Origin: Deltaproteobacteria bacterium
GTDB taxonomy: Bacteria > Desulfobacterota > Binatia > HRBIN30 > CADEER01
NCBI GenBank assembly: GCA_029262455.1
Contig: JAJCZJ010000123.1
Span: forward strand, 62,001-126,000
Direction of reading: 5' to 3'
Length of the DNA: 64,000 nucleotides
The notes below the pieces were generated by a model, which made no database searches, was not told where the DNA came from, and saw only the letters and a program-made list of their open reading frames with translations. The position numbers and the translations under genes were made by a program. Positions 26,949-36,061 of this stretch are shown here, piece by piece. How positions within the stretch are numbered: the first letter of the stretch is position 1; every line of letters begins with the position of its first letter.

Positions 26949-28283
26949 ATGAGATGGATTTCGCAGATCGTTGTTGGTTTTGGCCTGGTTCTCCAGATGG
27001 CGGACGTTGGATTCGCCTGTCCTGGCGATTGCAATGGGGACGGTCGCGTCGCGGTTTCGGAACTCGTTCTGTCCGTGCGGATCGCTCTGCGTGAGGCATC
27101 GGTCGATCGTTGCCGGCAAGTGGACGCGGACGATTCTGGCACAGTGACGATCGCCGAGCTGGTCGGCGCCGTGCGCGCGGCGCTCGGTGGATGCGGTCCG
27201 AGGTTGGCGTTCGCAGCTCCGGAACTTTATGCGACCGGTGATTCGCCGCGGTCGGTTGCGGTTGCGGATTTCGATGGAGACGGATGGCCGGACATTGCCG
27301 CGGGTAATCACATTTCGCACGATCTGTCTGTGCTGCTGAACGATGGCACTGGGAAGTTTGGCGACGAGTCACGCTTTGCGGTCGGGCGGATACCGTTGGG
27401 GACAGCGGTTGGCGACTTTGACGCCGATGGCTTCGTCGATATCGCGACAGCAAACGGGGGCAGCGATGACGTATCGATCCTGCTCGGGATCGGCGATGGA
27501 ACGTTTGCAACCGAACAACGATTTCCGGCTGGGCAGGACGCTCGGACGATCATTGCAGCCGACGTCGATGGCGGTGGTACGCTCGACCTGATCGTCGCGG
27601 CGCCTTCGAGCGCAGGTGTTGTTCTATTGTTGGGACGTGGCGATGGTGTTTTCGATCGCCTCGTCGTCGGTGGCGGTTTCAATCCGTGGTGGGCCAGTCT
27701 CGGTGACGTGACGGGGGATGGGGTCGATGACCTGGTCACGGCCAACGCGGATTCCAGTGATCTCACGATACTGGCCGGGCTGGCAGGCGGTGGGTTTGTC
27801 GGGCGCAGCCGGATTGCGTTGTCTTCGGCTCCCTTCTCGGTGGCGATTGCCGACCTCGACGGTGATGGCGAGATGGATCTACTGACAGGCAATGGACGCG
27901 ACGCGAGCGTCTCGTTGCTGCGCGGTGGCGGCGGTGGAGCGTTCGCAGAGGCGCAGATCGTGGCCGTTGGCGACGGCCCGTTTCCGGTGCACATCGCCGA
28001 TGTGAACGCCGACTCGATTCTGGATATCGTCACGGCAAACGAGTTCTCAGGTGACCTTTCGGTCCGGTTGGGCGTCGGCGACGGGTCCTTCGAGGGCGAC
28101 TTTCGAGTTTCCTCCGGGCCGTCGCTTTTTGCGGTAGCGATCGTCGATGTTGACCGAAACGGCACTCTGGATCTGGTCACGGCACTGGGTGGTTCGGACC
28201 AGGTGGCTGTTCATTTGAATCAGTCCCGAGATGCAGGCTCGGTGCCGGTTCCTCGGCGACCAGAAAGAATCCGCTTGTACTAA
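26949..28283 (+). CDS. Exported FG-GAP/VCBS beta-propeller protein with N-terminal dockerin-like module
   Basis: 444 residues from ATG 26949, chosen because it starts a signal peptide (I-V-V-G-F-G-L-V-L, ending V-G-F-A-C); ATG 26916 is an in-frame alternative and neither has a strong ribosome binding site. Residues about 24-82 are a 59-residue Cys-bounded twin-EF-hand module (27018-27194). The rest is about seven FG-GAP/VCBS repeats with integrin-type calcium loops (D-F-D-G-D-G-W-P-D, D-V-T-G-D-G-V-D-D, D-L-D-G-D-G-E-M-D), forming a probable seven-bladed propeller. Likely a calcium-stabilised surface binding protein. Confidence 0.88.
   Translation: MRWISQIVVGFGLVLQMADVGFACPGDCNGDGRVAVSELVLSVRIALREASVDRCRQVDADDSGTVTIAELVGAVRAALGGCGPRLAFAAPELYATGDSPRSVAVADFDGDGWPDIAAGNHISHDLSVLLNDGTGKFGDESRFAVGRIPLGTAVGDFDADGFVDIATANGGSDDVSILLGIGDGTFATEQRFPAGQDARTIIAADVDGGGTLDLIVAAPSSAGVVLLLGRGDGVFDRLVVGGGFNPWWASLGDVTGDGVDDLVTANADSSDLTILAGLAGGGFVGRSRIALSSAPFSVAIADLDGDGEMDLLTGNGRDASVSLLRGGGGGAFAEAQIVAVGDGPFPVHIADVNADSILDIVTANEFSGDLSVRLGVGDGSFEGDFRVSSGPSLFAVAIVDVDRNGTLDLVTALGGSDQVAVHLNQSRDAGSVPVPRRPERIRLY
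27018..27194 (+). other. Dockerin-like module B (protein-coding subregion)
   Basis: 59 codons Cys to Cys, with loops G-D-C-N-G-D-G-R-V and D-A-D-D-S-G-T-V, each followed by a helix with E-L-V. It sits directly after the signal peptide. Confidence 0.65.
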
Positions 28284-28329
28284 CAAAAATTGTTTGGTAA
28301 TCACGCAATAGATGGAGAAGGGGTCGTAG

Positions 28330-31300
28330 ATGAGATTCCGGGTGTTTGGCCGGTCGTGTCTCCTGGTTCAGCTTTGCATGGGTCTTTTCGTGGTGACGCC
28401 ATTCATGTTGACGTCCTTTTTGGCGACTCCTTCTTCGGCAGGCCTGGTGAGCTGTACGGGAGACTGCAATGGCGACAAATCGGTTCGTATTTCCGAGTTA
28501 GTGACGATGGTCAACATCGCGCTCGGTCGGAGTGCATTGTCGGCGTGTGAGAACGGCGACACGAACGGCGACGGGTCGATTCGAATCAACGAACTGGTGC
28601 TCGCCGTCAGCCACGCGCTAGGTGAGTGCGTACCGGACATCCAGCCCCGGCCGTTCAAGAATCGCGTCGATCACCCATTTGATCCCTACCTGGCCTTCTC
28701 GGCGACCTTTGATGGTCCCTCGTGGGTGAAGTTCACGATTCGCGTGAGCGAGCCCGGCGTCGTCTATTTTCAGAACAGCTCGCGGACTCCGTTCCATCAC
28801 GATTTCATTGCCTCGACCTTGCAGCCGTACGTCGGCCTGGACCCCGACGAGATCGACGCCGTGTCACTGCATGCTGATGGTCAGGAGCTCGTTTTGGGGG
28901 CGGTTCTGTATTCGCCGTCGGCGCCCTACGAGATCGGCATCCAGCTGGTTCGCCAGGATGCCTATAGCGCCGAAGAGGTGATTCGATACTTCGACGCAGT
29001 ACGGGCGTCGGTCGTCGCTGAATCGTCCGTACCGTTCTTCTATTTTCCAACATTCGAGCAGCAGCGCGGCGCCGAGGAAAATCGCGAGGCGCTCGAGTCC
29101 GCCGGAGTGCGCATCAGTTCTACGGCGCGGTGGTCGTCCGGTGATGAATGCTACGCCCTGGGGTGGGCACATGGACGAGTCGTCTTCGTCGCCGGGGGCG
29201 ATATCGAAGCTGCCTACGAGACAGGCGCATTGGGGCCCGAGGATATTCTATTGACTGACGGGGTTCCGGCGGAGATTCCGTTCGTCGCGGGCGTCATCTC
29301 GTTGGCGCCGTCGACCCCGAACTCGCATGTGGCGATTCTTGCCGCCGATTGGGAAGTGCCGTTCGTCTTCTTGGCGCTCGAGGACTCGGCAGCTGCCGCG
29401 CAGGCTTTGGTCGGTCGCGAGATCGTCATGCGGGCCACGCCGGTTTCCCCGCGCTTCTTTGTTGGTCACGACTTCAACCCAGAAGAATGCGAAGTACGGT
29501 TGGTTGATGTCGATGGCGCGTTGACATCTGACGTCGAGAACCATTTGCGCGACCTCAAGCGCGCCCCGGATCTGGCCTTGCGGCCGTTCGTTCCGGCGGG
29601 GAGTTACCGCGCCGACGTAGCCACCGCGACCCCCGAAGATATTGTCACGATTGGCGGCAAAGCCGCCAACTATGGATTCTTGATGCGTGAAATTCCAGGC
29701 AATACGCGGCCGGCGATTGCCTTCACTTTTGACCTTTGGAACGATTACCTGGATCAACCAATGCCTGGCGACGTCTCCTTGCGAGAGCGGATCGCCGCGC
29801 TGCTGACGCCGTTTCCAACCTATCCACCGACCGACTTTGCGGCGCTCTTCTCTGCACTCGATGAGATCCGCGATCTGATCGACGACGAGGCCGACTTTAC
29901 CGGCGACCAGAGGCAATCGATTCTGCAGGCTCTCCAACAACAGGGATTTGATCCGCTTCACAGGATCCGCTTCCGCTCCTCGACCAATGTCGAAGACAGC
30001 GACGTATTCACCGGCGCTGGCTTGTACGAAAGCTCGAGCGGCTGTTTAGCCGATGATCTCGATGCTGACGATGTTGGGCCGAGCTTGTGCGAGGCGACTC
30101 GAGACAGCGAGCGTGGTGTATTTCGCTCCTTGCGCAAGGTGTTCAAGAGTTTTTACAACGACAACGCTTTTCTCGAGCGATTGCGGCACCGGGTCGATGA
30201 AGCGACCGTTGGAATGGCAGTCCTTGTGCATCGAAACTTTCCAGATGAGACGGAGCTAGCCAACGGCGTTGCGACGCTACGGACAACATTGGGTCCGAGT
30301 TCGGAGATGACCGTCGTGACTCAGCCTGGCGACGTCTCAGTGACCAATCCGGAGGACGGAGGTCGCCCTGAGGTGGTCGATCTTTTCGTCTCGCCCACCA
30401 ATGTCTTCCCGAATCTCCGGCAGGGGAGCGATCTGCTGCCGCTCGGGGCCACGGTGTTGCAAATGCCGGAGGAATACGTCGAACTCGCCAATCTACTCAG
30501 TGAGGTAGCGGTCGCTTTCGGTGAGTTTCACGGCGAGAGGCAGTTCAACATCGAGTTCGAGTTCAAGAAGATCGTCGACGAAGGGTTGGTCATAAAACAG
30601 GTGCGTCGCATCCCGGGCGTCACGCCTGGCTTCGACTCGACGCCGGTACTGATCAACACTCCGACCGATCTTTGTACGTTCCAAGGGGAGATCTCCGATG
30701 TCTATGCCAACTATCGGCTAAAATCCCGTTGGCAAGTCGACTTCGAAAGTGGTCCGGTCGAAGAAAGCGGCGATTCGATCTACGCCTCGGCCGATCACAC
30801 CTATGTGGTGAACGGCGCGTTGGCCCAACTCAACGGCGCGCCAGCCAGTTGGCGGGATGCCTCACGCGGTTCGTTTGATCCCCAGGCTGGCGGCGTGATC
30901 GGGCTTGCCGACTCTTGGACCGTCGGTGACGGTGAAGCGGCGAGGGTGATGACCCTCAAGACGCGGGTGCCGACCAATGTTGGACCCGCCTTCCTACCGA
31001 TCGTCTTCCCTTCGGATCTGGGCTTCACTCTCGAAGCCCAGCACGCCGTCGCTGTTCCCTATCGAAACTTCGACGATACGATCTTGACTCGGTCGAGCGA
31101 GCAAGTGCAGCTCCTCGAGTGCTCGGATCGTCGACCGCTGACCGGCCGCTACTTGCTCCAGGATCGGATGTTTTCGGATGGACCAATCGAAATTGACGCG
31201 GGCTACTACTGGCCTCCGTTTCCGACGGGCGCGATAGCCGGTTACACCGCGCCGCTCGACCGATGGGTTGCAACGTCGATCTCCGGAGTGGTCGCAGAAC

Positions 31301-31530
31301 CGGTGACGCTCAGCGGATACTTTTCTCAGACATATCGGCCCGAGCATCATAACTTCACCGAGAACTTCATTTTCGACCCCCATCTCGAGGAGGGCGTCGA
31401 TCCGGGTCTGATTGCGGCCTGGGACGCCCGCGGAATCCAGGCGTTGATCAAACCGTCTGGCTTCGACGCACCTCCCTTTCAAGTACTGACGTTGGACGGT
31501 CGGATCGTCGAGGTCGCGGACTTGCCTTAG
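28330..31530 (+). CDS. Exported dockerin-like / glucan-water-dikinase-like protein (phosphohistidine + ATP-grasp)
   Basis: 1066 residues; AGAAGGGG at 28316-28323 precedes ATG 28330. A signal peptide (to about residue 37) leads to a dockerin-like module (residues 42-100). An unassigned domain follows, then a swivelling phosphohistidine domain with T-P-N-S-H333-V-A-I-L, then a PPDK_N-type ATP-grasp. Its Lys444 lies in G-G-K-A-A-N, Arg549 in R-S-S-T-N-V-E-D, G-A-G-L-Y-E-S lies near 563-569, and I-K-Q-V-R near 756. The order phosphohistidine before ATP-grasp and the G-A-G-L-Y-E-S motif resemble glucan/phosphoglucan, water dikinases rather than PEP synthase, which has the opposite order plus a C-terminal barrel. 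About 290 further C-terminal residues are unassigned. An exported ATP-grasp enzyme is unusual. Confidence 0.82.
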   Translation: MRFRVFGRSCLLVQLCMGLFVVTPFMLTSFLATPSSAGLVSCTGDCNGDKSVRISELVTMVNIALGRSALSACENGDTNGDGSIRINELVLAVSHALGECVPDIQPRPFKNRVDHPFDPYLAFSATFDGPSWVKFTIRVSEPGVVYFQNSSRTPFHHDFIASTLQPYVGLDPDEIDAVSLHADGQELVLGAVLYSPSAPYEIGIQLVRQDAYSAEEVIRYFDAVRASVVAESSVPFFYFPTFEQQRGAEENREALESAGVRISSTARWSSGDECYALGWAHGRVVFVAGGDIEAAYETGALGPEDILLTDGVPAEIPFVAGVISLAPSTPNSHVAILAADWEVPFVFLALEDSAAAAQALVGREIVMRATPVSPRFFVGHDFNPEECEVRLVDVDGALTSDVENHLRDLKRAPDLALRPFVPAGSYRADVATATPEDIVTIGGKAANYGFLMREIPGNTRPAIAFTFDLWNDYLDQPMPGDVSLRERIAALLTPFPTYPPTDFAALFSALDEIRDLIDDEADFTGDQRQSILQALQQQGFDPLHRIRFRSSTNVEDSDVFTGAGLYESSSGCLADDLDADDVGPSLCEATRDSERGVFRSLRKVFKSFYNDNAFLERLRHRVDEATVGMAVLVHRNFPDETELANGVATLRTTLGPSSEMTVVTQPGDVSVTNPEDGGRPEVVDLFVSPTNVFPNLRQGSDLLPLGATVLQMPEEYVELANLLSEVAVAFGEFHGERQFNIEFEFKKIVDEGLVIKQVRRIPGVTPGFDSTPVLINTPTDLCTFQGEISDVYANYRLKSRWQVDFESGPVEESGDSIYASADHTYVVNGALAQLNGAPASWRDASRGSFDPQAGGVIGLADSWTVGDGEAARVMTLKTRVPTNVGPAFLPIVFPSDLGFTLEAQHAVAVPYRNFDDTILTRSSEQVQLLECSDRRPLTGRYLLQDRMFSDGPIEIDAGYYWPPFPTGAIAGYTAPLDRWVATSISGVVAEPVTLSGYFSQTYRPEHHNFTENFIFDPHLEEGVDPGLIAAWDARGIQALIKPSGFDAPPFQVLTLDGRIVEVADLP
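28453..28629 (+). other. Dockerin-like module C (protein-coding subregion)
   Basis: 59 codons Cys to Cys, with loops G-D-C-N-G-D-K-S-V and D-T-N-G-D-G-S-I, each followed by a helix with E-L-V. The first loop has Lys in place of the usual Gly, which could weaken one calcium site. Confidence 0.65.
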
Positions 31531-31541
31531 AGGGAGTCGTT

Positions 31542-32669
31542 TTAGGCGGTTTGGAGAAAGTCTTGTTTTGAGACAGGCAGGGCGAGGCGAAATGTCGACC
31601 CTACGCCGAGCTTGCTGTCCACAGAGATGGTGCCGCCGTGAGCTTCGACGACAGATCGGACGATGAATAGTCCGAGCCCGGTTCCGTCGATCGTGCGTGT
31701 TGAGTCCGACCTACTGTACTTGTCGAAGATGGTCGCGCATTCCTCTGGTCGAATGCCGCATCCGGTGTCGGTGATGTTGAGTGTGACTTCGTGGTCGTCC
31801 GCCGCGATTTCAGCGGTGACCTTGCCGCCGTCGCCGGTGAACTTGATGGCATTGCCGATCAGGTTTGCGACGACCCGTTCGAGATAGGCACGATCGACGT
31901 CGGCTGGTCCGACATTGAGCGCAGCGTTGATGAGAAGCTCGACGTTTTTTGTTGCCGCCATTGGACGGTGGCGGCGGATCACCCGTGATACGAGTTCTGT
32001 GACGTGAACCGCCTCGCGTTCGAACACCAGCCGACCATTTTCAATGCGGTCCATTTCGACAAAGTTGCTGACCAGATCGAGCGTGGTGAGTGCGTTGTCC
32101 TTGATGCGTTCGAGAAGGTCGTGCCCGGTTTCGGTCACAGGCGTCTCCTCGCTGAGAATGTCTGCGTAGTTGTAAATGATGTTGAGAGGGTTGCGGATGT
32201 CATGGCTCAGCATCGAGCGGAACAGGCTGCGTTCTCTCATGAGAGATCGCCTCTCCAGGTTGCGCTCGATGACGTAAGAGAGCTCGTTGAGATGCGAGAG
32301 GTCCGGGCGTTTCACGACGTAGTCCCATGCCCCGCTGCGCAGCGCGGCTATCGCTACAGTGAGGTCGTCGTTGCCGGTTACGACGATCAGTGGGACTTGG
32401 TTGTCAGTCCCCACGAGTTTCGTCAGTAGCTCGAACTCCGCGACGTCGGGTAAACCGAGGTCCAACAAGACGATACAATCGTTCTCTTCGGCGACAGCTC
32501 TTAGGCAGTCTGCGCCCGTGCCCTCGAGGCGGCATTCCAGTCCCAGAGCCTTGAGAGCCCGCCGTGTCAGTCGAGCTTGGCCCTCGTCGTCTTCGGCGAC
32601 GATGACTTTCGGGCAATCCTGCAGTGCGATGCGGGAATTGCGAAGCTCGTTCAAGTCGGATGTAGTCAT
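31542..32669 (-). CDS. Hybrid receiver-histidine kinase (REC-HisKA-HATPase)
   Basis: 375 residues, soluble. An N-terminal receiver (about 18-135) has the phospho-acceptor Asp in V-L-L-D-L-G-L-P-D and the conserved Lys in V-V-K-R-P. A dimerisation/phosphotransfer helix carries the His in M-L-S-H-D-I-R-N-P-L-N. The ATPase domain has N-box L-I-G-N-A-I-K-F-T and G-boxes D-T-G-C-G-I and G-T-G-L-G-L-F. Third gene of an operon with a sensor kinase and a lone receiver. The architecture suggests a receiver-regulated second kinase that integrates the relay. It ends 11 bases from the convergent dikinase-like gene. Confidence 0.92.
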   Translation of the reverse strand: MTTSDLNELRNSRIALQDCPKVIVAEDDEGQARLTRRALKALGLECRLEGTGADCLRAVAEENDCIVLLDLGLPDVAEFELLTKLVGTDNQVPLIVVTGNDDLTVAIAALRSGAWDYVVKRPDLSHLNELSYVIERNLERRSLMRERSLFRSMLSHDIRNPLNIIYNYADILSEETPVTETGHDLLERIKDNALTTLDLVSNFVEMDRIENGRLVFEREAVHVTELVSRVIRRHRPMAATKNVELLINAALNVGPADVDRAYLERVVANLIGNAIKFTGDGGKVTAEIAADDHEVTLNITDTGCGIRPEECATIFDKYSRSDSTRTIDGTGLGLFIVRSVVEAHGGTISVDSKLGVGSTFRLALPVSKQDFLQTA

Positions 32670-32699
32670 TGGGGTCTCGGGTGTTTCAGTACGGTTCCT

Positions 32700-33134
32700 C
32701 TAGGCGACTGCCGGAAGCTCGACGATCTCGAGGTATAGGCCAAGGCGAAGTAGTTTTTCTCCGAGCGTGGAGATGTTCACCGGCTTAGATACATAGCCGT
32801 TGGCACCCGACTGATAGCAGCGGTCGATCTCTTCTTGAGAATCGGTCGACGTCAGCATGATGACCGGCGTCTTGCGGAGGTCTTCACGCGACTTAATGCG
32901 ACGGAGGACCTCGAAACCGTCCATACGCGGCATATTGATATCGAGTAGAACCAGACGAGGTGGGGTAATGGGCTCTCCGGCCTCGCCTTGCAGATACTCG
33001 AGAGCCTCGACGCCGTCACGGGCCCGAACGATCGGATTGAGCAAATTGACTTTGCGCAGATTTCGTTCGATCAGCTTAGCGTGTCCATCGTTGTCTTCGA
33101 CCAGAAGGATGCTGATCGATTCATGCGGCTGCAT
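32700..33134 (-). CDS. Single-domain response regulator (Rcp1/CheY-like)
   Basis: 144 residues with only a receiver domain: acidic cluster V-E-D-N-D, phospho-acceptor Asp in L-L-D-I-N-M-P-R-M-D-G, Thr in M-L-T-S-T-D, and Lys in Y-V-S-K-P-V-N. The length and the I-x-L-V-E-D-N-D start match Rcp1-type regulators partnered with phytochrome-like kinases. Its start overlaps the upstream kinase stop by 14 bases, showing tight coupling. It probably carries phosphate between the two kinases flanking it. Confidence 0.93.
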   Translation of the reverse strand: MQPHESISILLVEDNDGHAKLIERNLRKVNLLNPIVRARDGVEALEYLQGEAGEPITPPRLVLLDINMPRMDGFEVLRRIKSREDLRKTPVIMLTSTDSQEEIDRCYQSGANGYVSKPVNISTLGEKLLRLGLYLEIVELPAVA

Positions 33135-34623
33135 CTTCTTGCTCCTCTGAGAAGTTGTCCAGCTCCAGGGTATGGGGCCAGGTGAAGAAAAAGGTGCTGC
33201 CTGATCCGGGCTCTGACTCGACCCAGATACGGCCGTTCTGACGTTCGATGATCTTCTTGATCGTCGTCAGTCCGACACCATCCCCTTCGGTCGCGACGTG
33301 CCCGAGTCGTCCGAACATTCGGAACACTTTCGGGATGTCTTCAGCTCGTATTCCGACTCCGTTGTCGGACACGGAGAACAAATAGTTGTGGGGATGCTCC
33401 TCGCATCGTAGGCGAACCCTGAGGGGTCGCTCCGGGGCGGCGTACTTGACGGCGTTGTCGAGGAGGTTGGCGAATACTTGGTGGACACGAATCGGATCTC
33501 CCTGGATCACGGGGAGCGACTCCTGTTCGACGTTGGCGTCGAGTTCGTCAAGTCGGAACTGCAGCGATGCGATGATTTCGCTGACTAAGTGCGCAAGGTC
33601 GATCTCGGCGACTTGTTGTTGGCGAGTGTCGATCCGCGACAGCTCGAGAACCGTGGAGACGAGAAAGTCGGCCTTGGAGACGCTGCGGAGAATGAAATCC
33701 AAGGATTCCTCGGTCTCTTCTTTGAGGTCGGAAGCACGTACTCCTGTTGCTTCGTCGAGCGGTGCGTTGGAGAGAATGGACTCGAGTTCCGCGACGTTCT
33801 CCTGTAGGGCGCGAGCAAAACCCTCGAGGTTGATCAAAGGCGCGCGCATGTCGTGTGAGACGACGTAGAGGAAGTCCCCGAGCTCGTTGTTCTTGTAGCG
33901 CAGTTGCTCGGCGAGTCGCTCGAGCTCGATTTGGTGTTGCTCAGCCTCGTTCCTCGCAGCTTGTGCTGCGCCGGCAGCGTCCCAGGCTTTCTGCTGTGAG
34001 TCGGCGAGGTGTCTTTTGAAGATCCAAAAAATCGTCATTGGGTAGGGCAGACCAAAGAGGACAGAGGCGAACGTGCCGACTGCCATGAGGTTTTCGGGCA
34101 TCGCGGCCTGGGGAAGAATCGGGAAGGTATGGAGCATCGCGGCGACCAGCGCGGTGGTTACGACGGTTGCAGCAACTGCGAAGACCTGCGGCGCCGGGAT
34201 TACGATTGTCGCGATGCTGAGGGCGACTGTGTAGGCGACGACCGCAGGAAACGCGGCATTGCTGAGCAGGGTCAGGCTGACATTTCCAATCGACACCAGC
34301 GCGGTGACGAGTGTGTACGCAGCGGCGCGAAGATTTCCCCGCTCCCCGTAGCGGTAGGACACGTAGCCGATCAAGACCAATAGACAGGGAGGAATGATGT
34401 CCATCGACCGAACCGTTGATCCGCCGATCGCCGCGACGGTCAATAGCGCTGCCCAAAGGGCTCCGAACGCCATCAGCGGAATTGTGCAGATTCGGATCAG
34501 GGTCAACTGCTGCTTGAGGAGGTCCGCGGTCCAGGTCGGTTCCGGCACGTTGGTCACGCGTGCGCGCAGACCGGTGCGGTCTGAATCTCCGGTCGCGGTG
34601 CTTGTCGGTGCAGATGGATTCAT
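33121..34623 (-). CDS. Membrane sensor histidine kinase
   Basis: 500 residues. Residues about 35-205 contain six hydrophobic segments, a membrane-embedded sensor with little periplasmic sequence. A short coiled coil (about 215-245) leads to the His box V-V-S-H-D-M-R-A-P-L-I-N and an ATPase domain with N-box L-L-D-N-A-V-K-Y, D-N-G-V-G-I and G-D-G-V-G-L-T-T-I. The C-terminus is acidic (E-E-Q-E-D-A-A-A). The signal may be a membrane property or a hydrophobic ligand. First gene of the three-gene relay. Confidence 0.92.
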   Translation of the reverse strand: MNPSAPTSTATGDSDRTGLRARVTNVPEPTWTADLLKQQLTLIRICTIPLMAFGALWAALLTVAAIGGSTVRSMDIIPPCLLVLIGYVSYRYGERGNLRAAAYTLVTALVSIGNVSLTLLSNAAFPAVVAYTVALSIATIVIPAPQVFAVAATVVTTALVAAMLHTFPILPQAAMPENLMAVGTFASVLFGLPYPMTIFWIFKRHLADSQQKAWDAAGAAQAARNEAEQHQIELERLAEQLRYKNNELGDFLYVVSHDMRAPLINLEGFARALQENVAELESILSNAPLDEATGVRASDLKEETEESLDFILRSVSKADFLVSTVLELSRIDTRQQQVAEIDLAHLVSEIIASLQFRLDELDANVEQESLPVIQGDPIRVHQVFANLLDNAVKYAAPERPLRVRLRCEEHPHNYLFSVSDNGVGIRAEDIPKVFRMFGRLGHVATEGDGVGLTTIKKIIERQNGRIWVESEPGSGSTFFFTWPHTLELDNFSEEQEDAAA

Positions 34624-34952
34624 CCGAGCAGTATCACAGCACGCGGCATGCCATCTGTGCGGGTCGTGTCTACGTAGAACGATCAGCTCGCGGGTCAGCT
34701 CGGAGATGATGAAAACGATGCCGTTTTTTGGTTATGGGCCTCGCAGCCCACATATCGTCTTACATAGGCTTCGGCTGCGGGAGATGTCGCGAGTGAGATC
34801 GTCAACGCGACCAACGGTGGTACAGATGGTGGTGGAAACAGTTGTGCGCAGACCTTTTCCCAAGGTGGCTCGTTTTGGGTCATTGCTCACAGCACGGTCA
34901 TGGATTTTATTCTCGGCAACAACGATGCGCGAAGCCGAAAAACCTCTGGCGG
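34624..34952. other. 329-base gene-free stretch upstream of the relay operon
   Basis: It contains the presumed promoter of the kinase operon. A short inverted repeat with T-run (AAAACG, 4 bases, CGTTTTTT at 34712-34729) resembles a weak terminator on the + strand. No convincing small gene was seen on either strand. Confidence 0.35.
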
Positions 34953-35924
34953 CTACCAGGCGTAAGCTTCGGGGGCTCGGCCGCCCGGTCCTGGGAATAG
35001 ACTGTCGAGCTTTGCGATCGTTTCATCGCTGAGCTCGATTTCCACCGAGCGAATCGCTGACTCGAGATGTTCCATGGTGCGAGGCCCGACGATAGGGGCG
35101 GTTACGGCGGGGTTGTGGAGCAACCACGCCAAGGCGACGTCGCCAGGCGGGTGACCGATTTCCTTGCAGTGCGACTCGTAGGCTTCGAGGCTTGGGCGCT
35201 GCTTCTCGACGCGTTCTTGAATGAACTCGCTGGCGCGACGGCCTTCAGCGGCCTTTTCCAAGACACCACCGAGCAACCCGCCGCCGAGAGGACTCCATGG
35301 AAGCACAGCGATTCCTTCGCTCTTGCACATCGGAAGGACCTCCAGCTCAACGGTGCGGCCGTTGAGGTGGTAGATACTCTGTTCGCTCACGATCCCGAGC
35401 AGGTTGCGTTGAGCGGCCGCGGCGTTGGCCTTGACGATGTGCCATGCGGCGAAGTTGGAGCTGCCGACGTAGAGGATCTTACCTTCGCGGATGAGCTGTT
35501 CCATCGCTTGCCAGATTTCTTCCCACGGAGTGCGCCGATCGACGTGGTGCATTTGATAGAGGTCGATGTGGTCGGTTTGCAGTCGGCGCAGGCTATCTTC
35601 GCACGCCTGCCGGATGTGGCGAGCGCTGAGGCGCTGATCGTTGGGACCATCGCCGATGTTGCCGAAGACTTTGGTTGCGAGAACGACCTGTTCGCGCCGC
35701 CGGCCGCCCTTTGCGAACCACTCCCCGAGAATCTTCTCCGTAGCGCCCTTGCCGGCGCTACGGCCGTAGACGTTCGCGGTGTCGAAGAAATACACGCCCG
35801 CGTCGAGGGCGCGGTCCATGATGGCGAACGAATCCTCGGCCGACGTGAGCGGCCCGAAGTTCATCGTGCCGAGACAAATGCGGCTGACTTTCAGACCGGT
35901 GCGTCCAAGTTGCGTCGACTTCAT
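34953..35924 (-). CDS. Aldo/keto reductase
   Basis: 323 residues; GAGGAGG precedes ATG 35924. It is a classic (beta/alpha)8 AKR. The catalytic Asp/Tyr lie in F-F-D-T-A-N-V-Y-G, the Lys in L-A-T-K-V-F-G and the His in Y-Q-M-H-H-V-D, with an NADPH-binding C-terminus (V-G-P-R-T-M-E-H-L). The sequence resembles the AKR subfamily close to YghZ/voltage-gated potassium channel beta subunits. It stands alone, so the substrate is unknown. Confidence 0.93.
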   Translation of the reverse strand: MKSTQLGRTGLKVSRICLGTMNFGPLTSAEDSFAIMDRALDAGVYFFDTANVYGRSAGKGATEKILGEWFAKGGRRREQVVLATKVFGNIGDGPNDQRLSARHIRQACEDSLRRLQTDHIDLYQMHHVDRRTPWEEIWQAMEQLIREGKILYVGSSNFAAWHIVKANAAAAQRNLLGIVSEQSIYHLNGRTVELEVLPMCKSEGIAVLPWSPLGGGLLGGVLEKAAEGRRASEFIQERVEKQRPSLEAYESHCKEIGHPPGDVALAWLLHNPAVTAPIVGPRTMEHLESAIRSVEIELSDETIAKLDSLFPGPGGRAPEAYAW

Positions 35925-36061
35925 GAAACCTCCTCGAGCGGTTGGCGTCCTGTTCCGAACTCATTGGACTGGGGTAAGCTATCAGTGCGTTTTTGATCGC
36001 GCGACCTGTGGCGTTTCCGCGGAGCCTGCAGGTTAAGTGGGGAGGTCTTGGACCTGAGAGT

